Below, piece by piece: positions 50,701-61,699 of a stretch of DNA of 64,000 bases. The DNA lies in NCBI RefSeq assembly GCF_002443255.2, contig NW_019211460.1, positions 27,810,481-27,874,480 on the forward strand. The letters run 5' to 3'. The translations under genes were made by a program, and so were the position numbers. The first letter of the stretch is position 1; the number at the start of each line of letters is the position of its first letter. The stretch is from Varroa destructor. Its lineage: Eukaryota > Arthropoda > Arachnida > Mesostigmata > Varroidae. The notes below the pieces were generated by a model. The model was not told the origin of the DNA. It did no database searches and saw only the letters and a program-made list of their open reading frames with translations.

Positions 50701-53190
50701 GTATTCAGTAGCAACTCCATACGACGTCCGTGCATCAATACACCTTTGAATTTAAACAAATTATGGTTCGGTGTATACTTAGAGAAGGTTCTAGAGGATA
50801 TGGTGGGCAGTCGAGGCCTAACTGAGAAACGAGGGAGAAGGTAAACTCTCAGACGAACAAGAGCTTTTAGAAGAGACTTTCGTGTCTTATGGTCCGGCAA
50901 CGTGTGTAACGTCCACCGCCTAAGCTCTCCAGTGGTCGTAAATATGAGTACACAGTATGTAAGACAGCTGGACTATGACTGTTCAGCCTTCACTATCACC
51001 GTATCTTATGGTCATCTTTACGCCGCCCGCGTTATCAGTCTCAATTGCTGTCAATTTACGCATCATCGATTTACAACACTCTGACGATAGATGAACCTGC
51101 GCGATACAAATTCAACTCGGTGCTTTGGGCCGGTCATACTACGAAGTTATCATTAAATGATATCGTGATAATGTCCGAACATGTCTTCTTTTTAACCTGA
51201 AAATAATGGAAATTGTAATAGTTTCTGTCGCGAGTCATTGGGAACCTTTTAGGAGGTTCGGCAAATGCTGTTTACATACTATCGATTCCAACCGGGCACT
51301 GTCTACATAATATGGGTCGTTAACTGTGGGGTTCTGCCCTGATCGGTAGACCTTGTTTAGCCTAGACCGCTTTCCACTAATTCTCAATACCTCTCTTATA
51401 CGTTACCCCAACAGTCCGGCTCTTCAGTTACTCACCGATAATATAACCCAATTGGCAAAGGTAGCGCAGTAGGTAGCTAGCTTCACGAAAGTTCACATAG
51501 CAAGTTAAATCATTATTCAAAACATTTGTTCACACAGAGATTCGTAGAGATTGTAATAGAGGCAACACAAGCGGTAACGTTACTTTGAATCTTGTCGTAT
51601 ACCCATCATGCAAATATATTTTCATTTGAATACAATGACCTGTTGTTATGAAAAAGTTGTCTACCCAAGTGAATTTCTGTAGTAAAATATATTATTACAT
51701 TTTTAATATTCAAGACCTCGATTATTAAATATCTCCCCTGTAGTACCTAGTGAATTGTCCCCGATGTAATAAATATAGATAAAAGCATCCTTTTAGGACA
51801 AGTAAATCAATTATCTTAATTCACACCACCATTGATCAAGTTAATCAATTGGATTTTAATAGCAGTTTTACCAGGCTCACGTTTCTCAAGTTAACTTAGC
51901 CTATGTAGCAGTGCACTATGTTTAAAAGCAAGATGACTCAAACCAAAAGCTGTTATTTTTATATACGTAAAGTAACATCAAGTTATATAATCGATTAACA
52001 TCCTCAAGGGGATTACAACTGTACTACTACCCGACTAAGAAACTGAGTTTCGTTTTAAGCGTATCAGATAGGAGGTATTTGTAACTTATAGTATAGCAAA
52101 ATATTTTTACTAAAATTGTTTACATTTGTAGATTTTCAAATGATAGATGGTAAGATTCACTTTTGGATTGGCCATCTAGCGCTCAACGATTTTTGTAAAA
52201 TTGCCCATTTAGCATGAACGCATTTTCACTCGCTGCATTTAGCTCGAAAACGTACCCAGACATACTAGGGTGCACCAGAACAATAAGCCAACGCCCCGCA
52301 GCCGGCCCTCATCGAGATATAGGGGCCTGATCGCAAACAAATCAGCACCGACAGATCCGCGCGAACAAAAAGCATATTTAAACTAATCTCCTCGTTGAAT
52401 AGTTGTTAACGTACGCTGTGGTAAGTGATCATTTATTTCTGAGATTCTCCAGTATTACGAGCCAGATTTTACGCTGGCGTAATGTCGCCACTGTTTTTTG
52501 ACTAAGACAGGATACAAAAAGAGCCGCAAACGATCGTCACTACTATGTTGAAATGTGTATTTTGTATACGTGATCCGAACGTATCGGGCAGAATAGTTTC
52601 CGTACACCAGTTGATATTAAATAAATACGGTGAGATTTCTAGAGAGAACAGTTCTAATACGGAAATGTTTATTTGTTTAATTATTTGGCGCTATTAATCA
52701 AGTTCCGTGCGCCACACGGAAAGTGTGCCCATCTTGTTTACCGCCTATTACAGAACCGCTATACACTATCCAACGTGCCTTCGCTGATTTTTTTGTGTGT
52801 GCTACGCAGTCTTTTCTTTTATGTGGAATATTTGCACCTGAAATATCTACTCTTACGGTTTTTACAGCTCGTATTATTATTATTATACGATAGTTAATCT
52901 TTTCCTCTAGCTAACTGAACCCCTCAGTAGTCCTGTCTGGTGGTTTAGAATGGTGTTTATGAAACTGCTGTAAGAGTCATATTAGCATGGGTAAAACATC
53001 AACCCCCTACTAACGTTAACGTCGTAAATGTCAATAGTCGCTAGTAGAAACTACTGCAAAAAGTCAAGTACGTTCAAGTGAAAAGTTACATAGGGTAGTA
53101 AGTAAACCTCTTTGTTCCGGGTTTTTATGTCCGGTATCACCGTTTTGCATTCCATCAGATGGCTAGCGTCCGTCATGGAACGATGTGTGC
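47735..53190. other. largely intergenic
   Basis: No gene is firmly supported apart from the low-confidence frame at 48356-48643. A plus-strand frame at 48649-48870 (73 codons, one hydrophobic segment) starts at an ATG in fair context, and a minus-strand frame at 50601-50900 reaches 99 codons; neither has other support. Confidence 0.4.
48356..48643 (-). CDS. candidate exon of 95 codons, unknown
   Basis: The frame is open from an acceptor-like AG (aacattgtag) to TGA at 48356. An internal ATG at 48592 begins MKKDYPKGWVGLAVLRKILE. The composition is basic and partly hydrophobic (NIHLLLVTSGTCFYLCIP). No domain is recognised, and no donor or poly(A) signal confirms it. Confidence 0.18.
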   Translation of the reverse strand: MSDSLKRNHCLVLKGEPMKKDYPKGWVGLAVLRKILEKVQNIHLLLVTSGTCFYLCIPTAKSGWLFRLDTGFSKAAKKFLRNFIAVKITIHMRRQ

Positions 53191-53197
53191 CTATGGC

Positions 53198-53255
53198 GAG
53201 TCTCGAACCTAGACCACGACGTGTCTTTAACGAAAGTACGTTACCCACTCAGCTA
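53198..53255 (-). repeat. tRNA-derived element remnant (SINE-like)
   Basis: On the minus strand, TAGCTGAGTGGG (53255-53244) matches the Pol III box A consensus and GGTTCGAGACTC (53209-53198) nearly matches box B. The two starts are 46 bases apart, as in a tRNA. The flanks that would form the acceptor stem do not pair and the T stem is mismatched, so this is not a functional tRNA. A tRNA pseudogene or the head of a SINE fits best. Confidence 0.5.
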
Positions 53256-54037
53256 TCACATGGTTCTATCGACCGATATGCACCAAAGCGGCACGCGACG
53301 TGATGATCTCGTAAAAATTCAAAAACTTTCAAATGACAATCTACTATTGGTATTGGTTAACCGAATGCCTACGAAATACAGTCTCTGCCCTGTTTGCAAA
53401 ATATTTTGGCACAACACCGCTTTTTTTCTCTGACATTTCAATTTCATCCTACTCGTTCTTCAAGCCAAGCTGATTCGAAACATTGTCAGATTTATTTTCA
53501 GAACGACCGGCACGTGTATATACTACTCAGAAACTCTTTGTCAGTTAGTTTCTTTATCTATCAGCTGGTCGGGTCCCCTAAAATATGCCTATATGGAACA
53601 GATTTTTGATCCGTTTTTGCGGGTTAGCAGAGCTTCGTCCTGGAATATCTTATGCTTTCTACGTTAGCAATTAATAAAATCGTTTTTAGAGGCGGTAATT
53701 TATTGCTTATTATGGGCAAAATCGGACGATTTGATGAAGATCACGTTGAATAGTTCTGCAATGGTTATATCAGAATATTCTTCAACGTTTATAAAATGGG
53801 AAAGATTTATTCTCATGTTTGTGAAACGAAATCCTGTGAAGTATGTCGACGTGAACGCTGAAAAGCGAACACATTGCAGTCATTGAAAACACGACAGGTT
53901 CCAACAGAAAAACAACGTCTGTAGAGAGTAACGGTATGATAGTAACCAGAAGGTTTTCACCTGGAAAAGAGTAGCTCAAGCCACGTTTCAACGACGGACG
54001 AACACCGCAAGCAAAGCTAACAGTTAGTTTCACATAG

Positions 54038-54220
54038 ATGGGCGGAACAGCATTCGTTGGATTTATTGGCTACTTTAGAAACGACGCGACTCATCTATCT
54101 ACATATGCAAACGGGATTACCGCACCGAAAGGACCAGCACAGAAAAATCGGTCCAAATTTGCGCTTGGAACGTTTCAGAAACACAGAAGTGGTAAATGGA
54201 GCTTGTTGTATAGTAACTAA
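54038..54220 (+). mobile_element. possible Ty3/Gypsy pol fragment (decayed)
   Basis: The 60-codon frame includes FVGFIGYFR followed by HLSTYANGITAPKG. This order resembles the segment just after the reverse transcriptase domain of Ty3/Gypsy polyproteins, where an F-x-G-x-x-x-Y-x-R motif precedes a short H-x-S-x-x-A-x-x-(I/L)-T motif. The expected basic residues after the first motif are missing, and no catalytic residues, protease, integrase or LTRs are visible nearby. It is at most a small inactive fossil; chance resemblance is possible. Confidence 0.3.
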
Positions 54221-54229
54221 ACTATGATT

Positions 54230-56285
54230 AAAGTTGGATCAGACTGATATGACAGTTGCGCAAAGCTTAAGGGGACGATGAAGTCTCAGGATAATTGAAA
54301 CTGGAAAAGCGTAAGCCTCTAATTGAGATATAGCTTATTTTAGTTTAGGTACGGCACAAATGAAATTCATTTAAGCGAATAAAGTAATGGCTGCCGCAAG
54401 AAGAGAAGATCGCTGGCAAAATTATATGAGGCAACATATTGGGTGGAATGATGCAACGGCTACGTGCAAATCTGCTACTGCGTATCCGAATTGCGTTTAT
54501 GACATATATATATGTTTATAACACGTATAAGCAAGATTATGTCGGCCAAATATATCAGTTCAATCTATCAACGGAAAAGTGATCGTTACTATAAGGGGCA
54601 ATAATGTTTGCAGTTACAATTACTAATATAATTATTAATTTCGTTGTTATTTACGTACGAGGAGGAGAAGGGGAAACCCATTAAGGGAAATAAACTCATT
54701 ACCAGAAAGGCATGTTTTTGTATTGTTTATGGCATGAACTTTACTTGAATGAGCAATTTAAGCAACTTGTTATTAATGCACACAAAAATTTGACCTTGTT
54801 ATTGCAAAATGTATAAGATAAGCATTGTTAAAACGTTACTCGAGATGGCACACTCTACAGTTAAATGACATCTTTTTATGGAGCACTCTCTGTCTGTTAA
54901 CTTGTTCAGAGATAGTATCATTGTGATCTCTTTACCACTTATTATACTTTCGAAATATCGTAAACGTATCAATCTGCCTCCCTTGGCATGATAAAGCCAA
55001 ATTTTACTCTAAACCTTATACACCTGCAGGTCTTATTCGTTTAAGGACAAAATTCTGAACATTTTTTGATTCGGGAACCCTCGCCAGTGCATGGTATCTT
55101 TATAGAAGTATAATGAAAAATTTGATCTCCCATAGGCCTTTATTGCTATCTAAGCGTTTCGTGTGAATGTTGCAATACGCAGTGTAACCTGTAAATCGCA
55201 ACCCGTCATCGTACCACAGCGTGTAATTCCTCGCAAACCCATTCGATTTGATGCCCCACATAAATTAGGAGAAGAGTAGACGCTATTAATTTTTGAACAT
55301 GCATGTATACATTGAAATGTACTTGAGCATGATAAGAGAAAATGGCTTTTTTCGAATAGAAAAAAGAAGTAAATGATCAGGCCAGTAATGCATATCGGGA
55401 TTTTTCACTCGCGGGCTATTTGCTAACTGGTCACGTTGCGAAAAATCGTTACCTAGGAAGATTTCTTTCTGTCATTTCGGCGATCTAGAATACGCGAACA
55501 GAAGTAGTATGCAACCAGGAACGGTCTGCCACTTACTGAACGATTATGACGAAATTTAGCCGTTATTGATCTGGGTCGTCACAGGGCCAGGGGACAGTCA
55601 CACTCATACTACTTGTCGTTTGTTCGTCGTTACTTTCTCTCAGTGTGAAAAATTAGCTATAGATGTGTTTACAAGGTACGAACAAACAGCCCATCGCTTC
55701 GGGTACGTAAATAATTACCTTGTTTGGTATAAACCGTCATGGACCGACGGAGACAGTTTACAAACACTGCAACGTAATTGAACAATAATTACACATGATG
55801 GCCAGTGAAACTCACATTTATTATAACGTGTTACCTTCGCCAACTATCTCGGGTTTTTACCATTCGCGTGCTACGCATGTTTACTGCTGTAAGCCAACGG
55901 GTCCTATTAATAAATACTTTAATACAAATGCTTGCTAATAACAGTCTAGAGTACGATTAGCAAAGACTGTCAATTCAAAGCTTGTCTACAGCGAATACGG
56001 TAAATCCAACCAGCTCGTTCGGGCTAAACCGCACGTTGGTTGGGCTGTAGCCTGTACCTGTTAAGACCTGTCAGTATGCGTGATTTCCCTGCAAGCTCTT
56101 TCTCTTCCCAAGCTCTAGTCCCAATTGTGTAGCCTGATTTCAGGTAGTGAAGTGATCTTCCTTAACGAAAAAAGCACATCTGCTGCCATTGAAGCTGGTG
56201 TGTTTAGAAGGTTTCTCGCAAGCTGCCAGCTTCGTAAAACTACGAAGTACAGCCACGGTACAAGATAGCTTGATTATCGGTTATC
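54230..56285. other. intergenic / upstream of next gene
   Basis: No gene is supported. Small ATG frames occur at 54386 (44 codons, good start context) and 55566 (71 codons), without further evidence. Just before the next start codon, CTTCGTA-aaac-TACGAAG (about 56230-56250) could form a 7-bp hairpin in the 5' leader. Confidence 0.4.
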
Positions 56286-58593
56286 ATGGCGGACATCAGG
56301 GCAGTTTCTGTAAAGGACAATGACCAGGTTATGGAGGCTTCTAAGGAAGAGGTTAGCCAGATCACGGCGAATATAGGTACGGACGGTAGTAAACGAATTT
56401 GCGTTGGTTATAAAAGATGAGGTAAAAACATAAATTCCGATCTTATGCATCATTATGACCCTTCTACGAATAAAGGTTAGTTGTCGTGTGTAAACATTCG
56501 TAGACCTACGTGAAACCTGCCAAAGAAGTCGATGTACGCTGCACCCAATGTGTTACGCTCAGCTATTTCGATATGCTGACATGGAAAAATTGATTCGTCT
56601 TCAATTGCATTAACTTCGTGATCTTCGAAAACGACCTCAAAAGTGTTAGTTGAGCAGGGTCGTTATTAACATGAAATGCATCACCACGTTTGAGGAGTCC
56701 GGAGTACAGGATTGAAAATTCTGTTACATAACGATGTTACCGCCGCATTTTAAATGGTGCGTTCGAATTGTGACTTAAATGTATAAGAATATATTTGGTC
56801 ATCCTGGTAGTAAAACAAGGATGAATCTATAGCGCTAAATTTGGGTTCGTATATACATTTTTTGCAAGTTTCATCAGCCTAAGGAAAGTAATGAACCGCG
56901 TCGCCTAATATCGCAAGTTGCTTAAAACCTGTCGAAGATCCACAGATTAGAACAAATAAAATCGATATCTCTACGACAAAACAACCAATGACTACAGCAT
57001 TCAGTGAAATAAAGGGGTAATAGTAAATAAATCATGGGATAATAGTAAATAAAGGAAAGGTACGCAAATATGAAACCGAATACTTACAATAGTAGAGACA
57101 GATTCAGCAAAATTATTATACAATAATGGTCTAAAAGCTTGGACCGAAATCTGCGATTTTTCTCGTCGATACCTAGCTGGTAATAATGGCTGTTTTCGTT
57201 AAGAGTACCCAGCATCGACATACTATGTAATAGTGTAAGATTGATTCTAGCTGAACAATGTTTGCCTGCTGATACACTCTAGTTCGCTTTCTGAAAAGCG
57301 CAGGCGGCTTGATTGAAGATCATCTCCGGGAAGTTAGTATGCTACATCGATAGGAGGAAGGACAAATTTTAGGTTTGCTGAGTTCTAGAGATCGCACTGT
57401 TCAAGCTTCGGCTGCAGCTGGATACCACGGTAGATTGTGGCGGTTCGATAACACTCCGCCATTGTATCGGCAAGCGTTAACCTGTAGTAATCGTATATAT
57501 CACAAATCCAGTCACCTGTCTCATCTCGAGTATCTCTTATCGAACTGCCTGCTATGTCGTGTCCTTAAGGCAACCATCGAATATTTCTTCGAAAAAATGC
57601 ACGCGTACACATACTATTAAGACAAACCCGGCGTTGATTGAGATATACCCGCCTGAAGTAAAGGGTCTGGCGTGGGGCATTTGATTGCAACTATATTGCC
57701 CATGCGTAAAGGTTTATATTCTGCATGACTACTCAACGAAGCCAATGCTGAATCTAGAAATCAGTCTAGAAAATAATGAATCATGCACTAGTTTGTGTGC
57801 TCTAAACATTTGTCATCTGACCTTCTTTGTTCCTGTTATTCATGTTGTTATTATTATATATTGTACGACATTAACATATATTTTTCAGGTTACTCTCATC
57901 ATCATTCGATATATATATATATATACAGTAGTATAGATTCAACGTTTTTTTAGTTCGATACTAAGCATGTATGTAAGGTTTGGGTAAGTTCAACATTTTC
58001 CAAAATCGGGTGATCTGTTTCTGTATCATCGTCTGGTAAAAGAAAGAGTACTTTTTTGCGTCGAGGGTCCAGTTAAATTGATCATGAACGTTGTCCACTT
58101 GCGTTTTACCAAGATGAACACTTTATTGGAATTCAGAACGACATGTATATATAAAAGAAGCACTTGAGCCATCCATAGGAACTACGAAGAGCTCGCAAGC
58201 GTACTGATAATAATACGCGTCGCGCGAAGTACGACGCCTTGTATTTGGCGAGTAATTTTAAATGATCAAAGTAAGCTTGCGCATTGGTTTGTGACCTTTT
58301 AAAACGAGCTTCGTTATCGGCACCTCACATCGGAGATCTTCCACAAAAACTTGCAGTACGAGCATTGAGAAAGGGGACTGTTTGACAGGAGAATAGATTG
58401 CATAGCCTTTTTTCTACCAAATGTTTTTTATTTGTTGCCACTTTAACTTTTCCGTTTAGAGGTTCAAAACTTGCCTGAGTTGATTATGTCAGCCGGTGAA
58501 TCTGCCATTCCTTTGAGCATCGGTGAGAATTATCTGCAAAATTTCGTAAAAGACCCGGAATCTTCAGTGTCCGGAGTGCTGAGTCTTAGATGA
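56286..58593 (+). CDS. small acidic protein, at least two exons
   Basis: Exon 1 (56286-56376) starts at an ATG in a strong context (atcATGG) and reads MADIRAVSVKDNDQVMEAS, then KEEVSQITANI, ending ATAG|GTACGG in phase 1. The last exon (58460-58593) follows a strong acceptor (taacttttccgtttag). Its first two bases complete GAG (Glu), and it reads VQNLPELIMSAGESAIPLSI, then GENYLQNFVKDPESSVSGVL to TGA. A poly(A) signal follows 80 bases later. The minimal product is 74 residues, acidic, without Cys, signal peptide or membrane segment; I do not recognise it. The 2.1-kb intron could hide further exons: 57375-57620 is open and also phase-compatible after ttttag. A donor-like G|GTGAGA within the last exon is an alternative end. 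Confidence 0.5.
56377..58459 (+). other. intron of the small acidic protein gene
   Basis: Contains a TA microsatellite (57909-57925) and AT-rich sequence. A frame of 82 codons at 57375-57620 after ttttag is a possible cassette exon that would keep the phase, but it carries no recognised domain. Confidence 0.35.
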
Positions 58594-58673
58594 AAGCTTC
58601 GAGTATTAACATTCGCTTAAACGATGGGTAATTGTTACCAGGATATTTCGATAATGCTCTCCTTTACACAAGG

Positions 58674-58679
58674 AATAAA
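58674..58679 (+). terminator. poly(A) signal AATAAA
   Basis: Located 80 bases after the TGA at 58591-58593, a typical spacing for the end of this gene. Confidence 0.6.
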
Positions 58680-58780
58680 CATGTACAGCTAGTCTTGTAC
58701 CTTAATAATAGTATGATAAGCGCAGATTAACAAAAGGCGTAAACATTAGACACCTAAGCGTATTCAACCAAATCATTTTT

Positions 58781-58804
58781 CATATATATATATATATATA
58801 TATA
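58781..58804. repeat. (TA)n microsatellite
   Basis: Pure TA run of about 24 bases. Confidence 0.9.
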
Positions 58805-60250
58805 AAGTAACAAAATTAAAATTCATTGTTGTCATTTTTTAGAAATAGCATAAAATCATGTCGGAAAGAAAAATGGTTTTATAATTATGTCTAGTAGTGT
58901 AGATGGCTGTAGCAGGGCACATACCAGGTTACACTTGAAGCTGCTGTATCTATACGTATCGATACGGTTTTTCTTCCACATGGCAATCGGTTTTACGTGC
59001 TCACTGTGTAGTATGTCTGGCTTATACACAGAATACAGATACCTAAAAAGCGCCCTTTATTTCTCCATGATGTTACCTGTTATGAAAACACGCTTCATCT
59101 ACTTTATTAATACATCTTAGAATCTTCTGCGTTGCTTTTTTTCAAGTTAGTTTGCTTGTAGGATTTGAACCAGCTGTTCCGCGATACGTATTTTTGCACC
59201 ATCGTCTCTCTAAGCCGCGGCTGCTGTACGTGTTTGTTTTACTTGTTAGCAATAGCAGCCGTCGTACGCTGCAGTATACGATCCATTTGCGATTTTAGCA
59301 TGTTAATGATATTTTTTTCCATAAATATTAATGTTGTAAATTCAAATGCGCATCTGTAGCGTGTATGCACGTGGGTTATTCTAGAAATTGATTTTGCATA
59401 TAGCCACGGAGGGCTTTGATCTGAGTGATGCTATTATTTTTTGGAAATTTCCAGTCGACCAGTATCTGCCGAGAGTCCTTCTTACAGTCAGGCAGCACGT
59501 TGACCCCACGGCGAATGAGGCGAAAACGCACGGAGTATAAACAAAACGATACTATCAAGACGAAAAGTCCACAACGAGATGCAGAATCCCCGATCCGTGT
59601 TAAGCCGTTTTTTCATCTTCTGTGACCGATAAGGCCCGCTGCGGTGAGAAGTATTGTTGTGTACGAAAAAAAGCGTCGAAGACAGATTGCGAAGCATATT
59701 GACTATTAAAAGAGATAGGCATGCCTCAAATAGGCAACGTTCACTGGAAGCATGAACGTATGACTTCAATGCTGCTCTCCCGTACAAATCTAAACTAGAA
59801 TTCGATGTCATGCAACAAGAAAGTAATATTAATATTCGTTCTATGTATCGTATTTATGTATATGGTCTATTCTTGTTAAATTATAAAGTCTAAAAGTTGC
59901 TTTTATGCTGTGATTAAGTGTGTAGTAGCCAAAGCAGTATCTGTTACATAAATTCGGATTCAAACTTTGAGTGAAAAATATGGTGTTGAATCACGGCAGA
60001 GGCTCACTGTCGATATGCAAACCAACCGAGAGTACCGATATGCTTTAGAGCAAGAGTAAAATGTCTACGACATGTCTCTAAAGTTGTGCCACTGGTACAG
60101 AATTTTTCCCCTGATCAAGAAATCGCTGTTGTGTCGTCAACCGATAACATCCTCCAAGGCTAGCTGCCACATCGAGTTCTCGGGGCAACCCCGGCTCAGC
60201 AGGTACGCAACTAGCAGGGGGAAAGGGCAAAGCAACTTGAGACAACAAAC
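58805..60250. other. intergenic, upstream of the cuticle gene
   Basis: No gene is supported. Frames at 59488-59811 (minus, 107 codons) and 60072-60284 (plus, 70 codons) lie in what should be the upstream region of the cuticle gene and show no signals. Confidence 0.4.
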
Positions 60251-60254
60251 CCCG

Positions 60255-60262
60255 TATAAAAA
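60255..60262 (+). promoter_or_regulatory. TATA box of the cuticle-type gene
   Basis: TATAAAAA lies 77 bases before the start codon. A weak initiator-like TCAATC follows at 60291-60296, somewhat farther than the usual 30 bases. A TATA box fits a strongly and developmentally regulated structural gene. Confidence 0.6.
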
Positions 60263-60331
60263 CGTGGAAGGTACTGAAAACTAGCTAGAGTCAATCGGAT
60301 TCTGGGATACTCGCTTCAGCGTCGAGTCAGG

Positions 60332-61468
60332 ATGGCCTTCCGCTTCGCGTGCATTGCAGCCTTAGCTGTTGCCAGTGCCAATGCTGGCATCATCAGCAAT
60401 GTTCACTACGGCGGTGCCCAACACGCCTACAGCGCTGTCGGCCCCATTGTGGCCTATTCAGCACCGAGTTTTGTGAAGACCGTCCAGACTGCTCCGGCAT
60501 TAGCAGCCACTTATGGCGCAGTCCCTGTTGCCACCGCCCACACGGTGCAACCTGTTCCGTCAATCGTGAAGTCTGTGTCCGTGGCCTCTACGCCCACTGT
60601 TGTTAAGACTGTCGCCCCTGCTCCAGCTCTTCTTAAGACTGTGTCAGTCTCTGCCGCTCCTGTTGTAGCCACTGCCCCTGCTGTTCCTACGCTAGCTGTG
60701 GCAGCCCCTATCGTCTCGTACGCCGCCCCTGTGCCTACCGGCAAGACCCACACTGTCACCACTCAGGCCGGCCGTTCGCACATCCACGTCGAGGAGTACC
60801 AGCAGGGCCCCCTGGTTGTCCGTGTCCATGAGCAGCCAGCTCCAGCCCCAGAAGTCGTCCGTGTGGCTGCTCCATCAGACCCACAGTCGCTGATTCGCGT
60901 CATCAATAGGGCTGCCCCCGCACCCACCGTTGACCGTGTGGTTCATCGCAGTCACGACGCCAACGTCGTTGACATTGCTAAGCCTGCCCCGCCTCCCGCT
61001 CGCATCGTGCAAGTCGTTCGCCAACAAGGACCTGCCCCACGAGTCGAATTCATCAACGAAGAGGGCCATGACTCCGTCCATCATCTTGAAGCTCAGGAGC
61101 CCGCTATTGCCTACGCAGCCCCTGCTGCCGCCGTTGTCAAAACCGTCCACGCTGCTCCCGCGGTGGCCACCACCTACGAAGCCCCTGCCGTTGCCACGAC
61201 TTATTCTACTCCCGCAGCCGCCGTCAAGACCGTCCATGCTGCCCCTGCCCCTGCCGTGGCCACGACCTACCACCACGTGCCCGCTATCTCGTACGCGGCT
61301 GCCCCTGCTGTATCCGTCCACAAAACGTTCGGTGCTACCCCCGCTGTTGCCACCACCTATTCCACCAGCACCTACGGAGGCCCCGTTGTGTCGACCATTG
61401 GCGGCTTCTCCCAGAGCTACGGCAACACTGTCGTCCTTGACGCCAACAAGAAGGCTAAGTCTGCTTAA
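60332..61468 (+). CDS. cuticle-type structural protein, Ala/Val/Pro-rich, 378 residues
   Basis: A secreted protein expected to form part of the exoskeleton matrix. The frame is a single uninterrupted exon from ATG to TAA. Residues 1-18 are a signal peptide ending ASANA. Cys7, inside it, is the only cysteine, so the mature protein cannot form disulfides, as is usual for cuticle proteins. Two low-complexity regions (about 19-130 and 245-350) consist of repeats of the type VKTVHAAPAVATTY, with AAPA, YAAP and VKTV units. Between them is a less repetitive, His/Arg/Glu-containing middle (SHIHVEEYQQGPLVVRVHEQ, INRAAPAPTVDRVVHRSHD, VEFINEEGHDSVHHLEA). The C-terminus is GGFSQSYGNTVVLDANKKAK. The Rebers-Riddiford chitin-binding consensus is not visible, so it belongs to a non-RR Ala/Pro-rich class. 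Codons strongly favour C in the third position, unlike the AT-rich flanks. Overlapping long frames (60930-61499 plus; 60511-60762 and 60875-61321 minus) are shadows of this bias. Confidence 0.95.
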   Translation: MAFRFACIAALAVASANAGIISNVHYGGAQHAYSAVGPIVAYSAPSFVKTVQTAPALAATYGAVPVATAHTVQPVPSIVKSVSVASTPTVVKTVAPAPALLKTVSVSAAPVVATAPAVPTLAVAAPIVSYAAPVPTGKTHTVTTQAGRSHIHVEEYQQGPLVVRVHEQPAPAPEVVRVAAPSDPQSLIRVINRAAPAPTVDRVVHRSHDANVVDIAKPAPPPARIVQVVRQQGPAPRVEFINEEGHDSVHHLEAQEPAIAYAAPAAAVVKTVHAAPAVATTYEAPAVATTYSTPAAAVKTVHAAPAPAVATTYHHVPAISYAAAPAVSVHKTFGATPAVATTYSTSTYGGPVVSTIGGFSQSYGNTVVLDANKKAKSA

Positions 61469-61669
61469 TTTGAGATGTCATTGGAATTCATTTCGTTAAA
61501 ATTACGTGATATAGAGATTTCAAATATAGCTTCGATGTTTAACTAGGATATGTAAATAGAATAACATGCCCGTAAGGGCTTAACAGCAATAGTATAAAGT
61601 CGGATATGGGAGACGTATTGCCAAAGGCAAGCATTTCTGCGGTAGTAACATCAATATAAACTGCATACA

Positions 61670-61675
61670 ATTAAA
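61670..61675 (+). terminator. possible poly(A) signal ATTAAA
   Basis: The common variant ATTAAA lies about 200 bases after the cuticle gene stop. No AATAAA is closer. Confidence 0.35.
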
Positions 61676-61699
61676 TGCGCCTGTATCTTCATTTAGCAA

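Noticed and set aside
60930..61499. Long overlapping plus-strand frame (189 codons) and minus-strand frames (60511-60762, 60875-61321) inside the cuticle gene
   Set aside because: Their Pro/Leu- or Gly-rich composition follows directly from the GCC/CCC/GTC codon bias of the real frame; none has its own start context.
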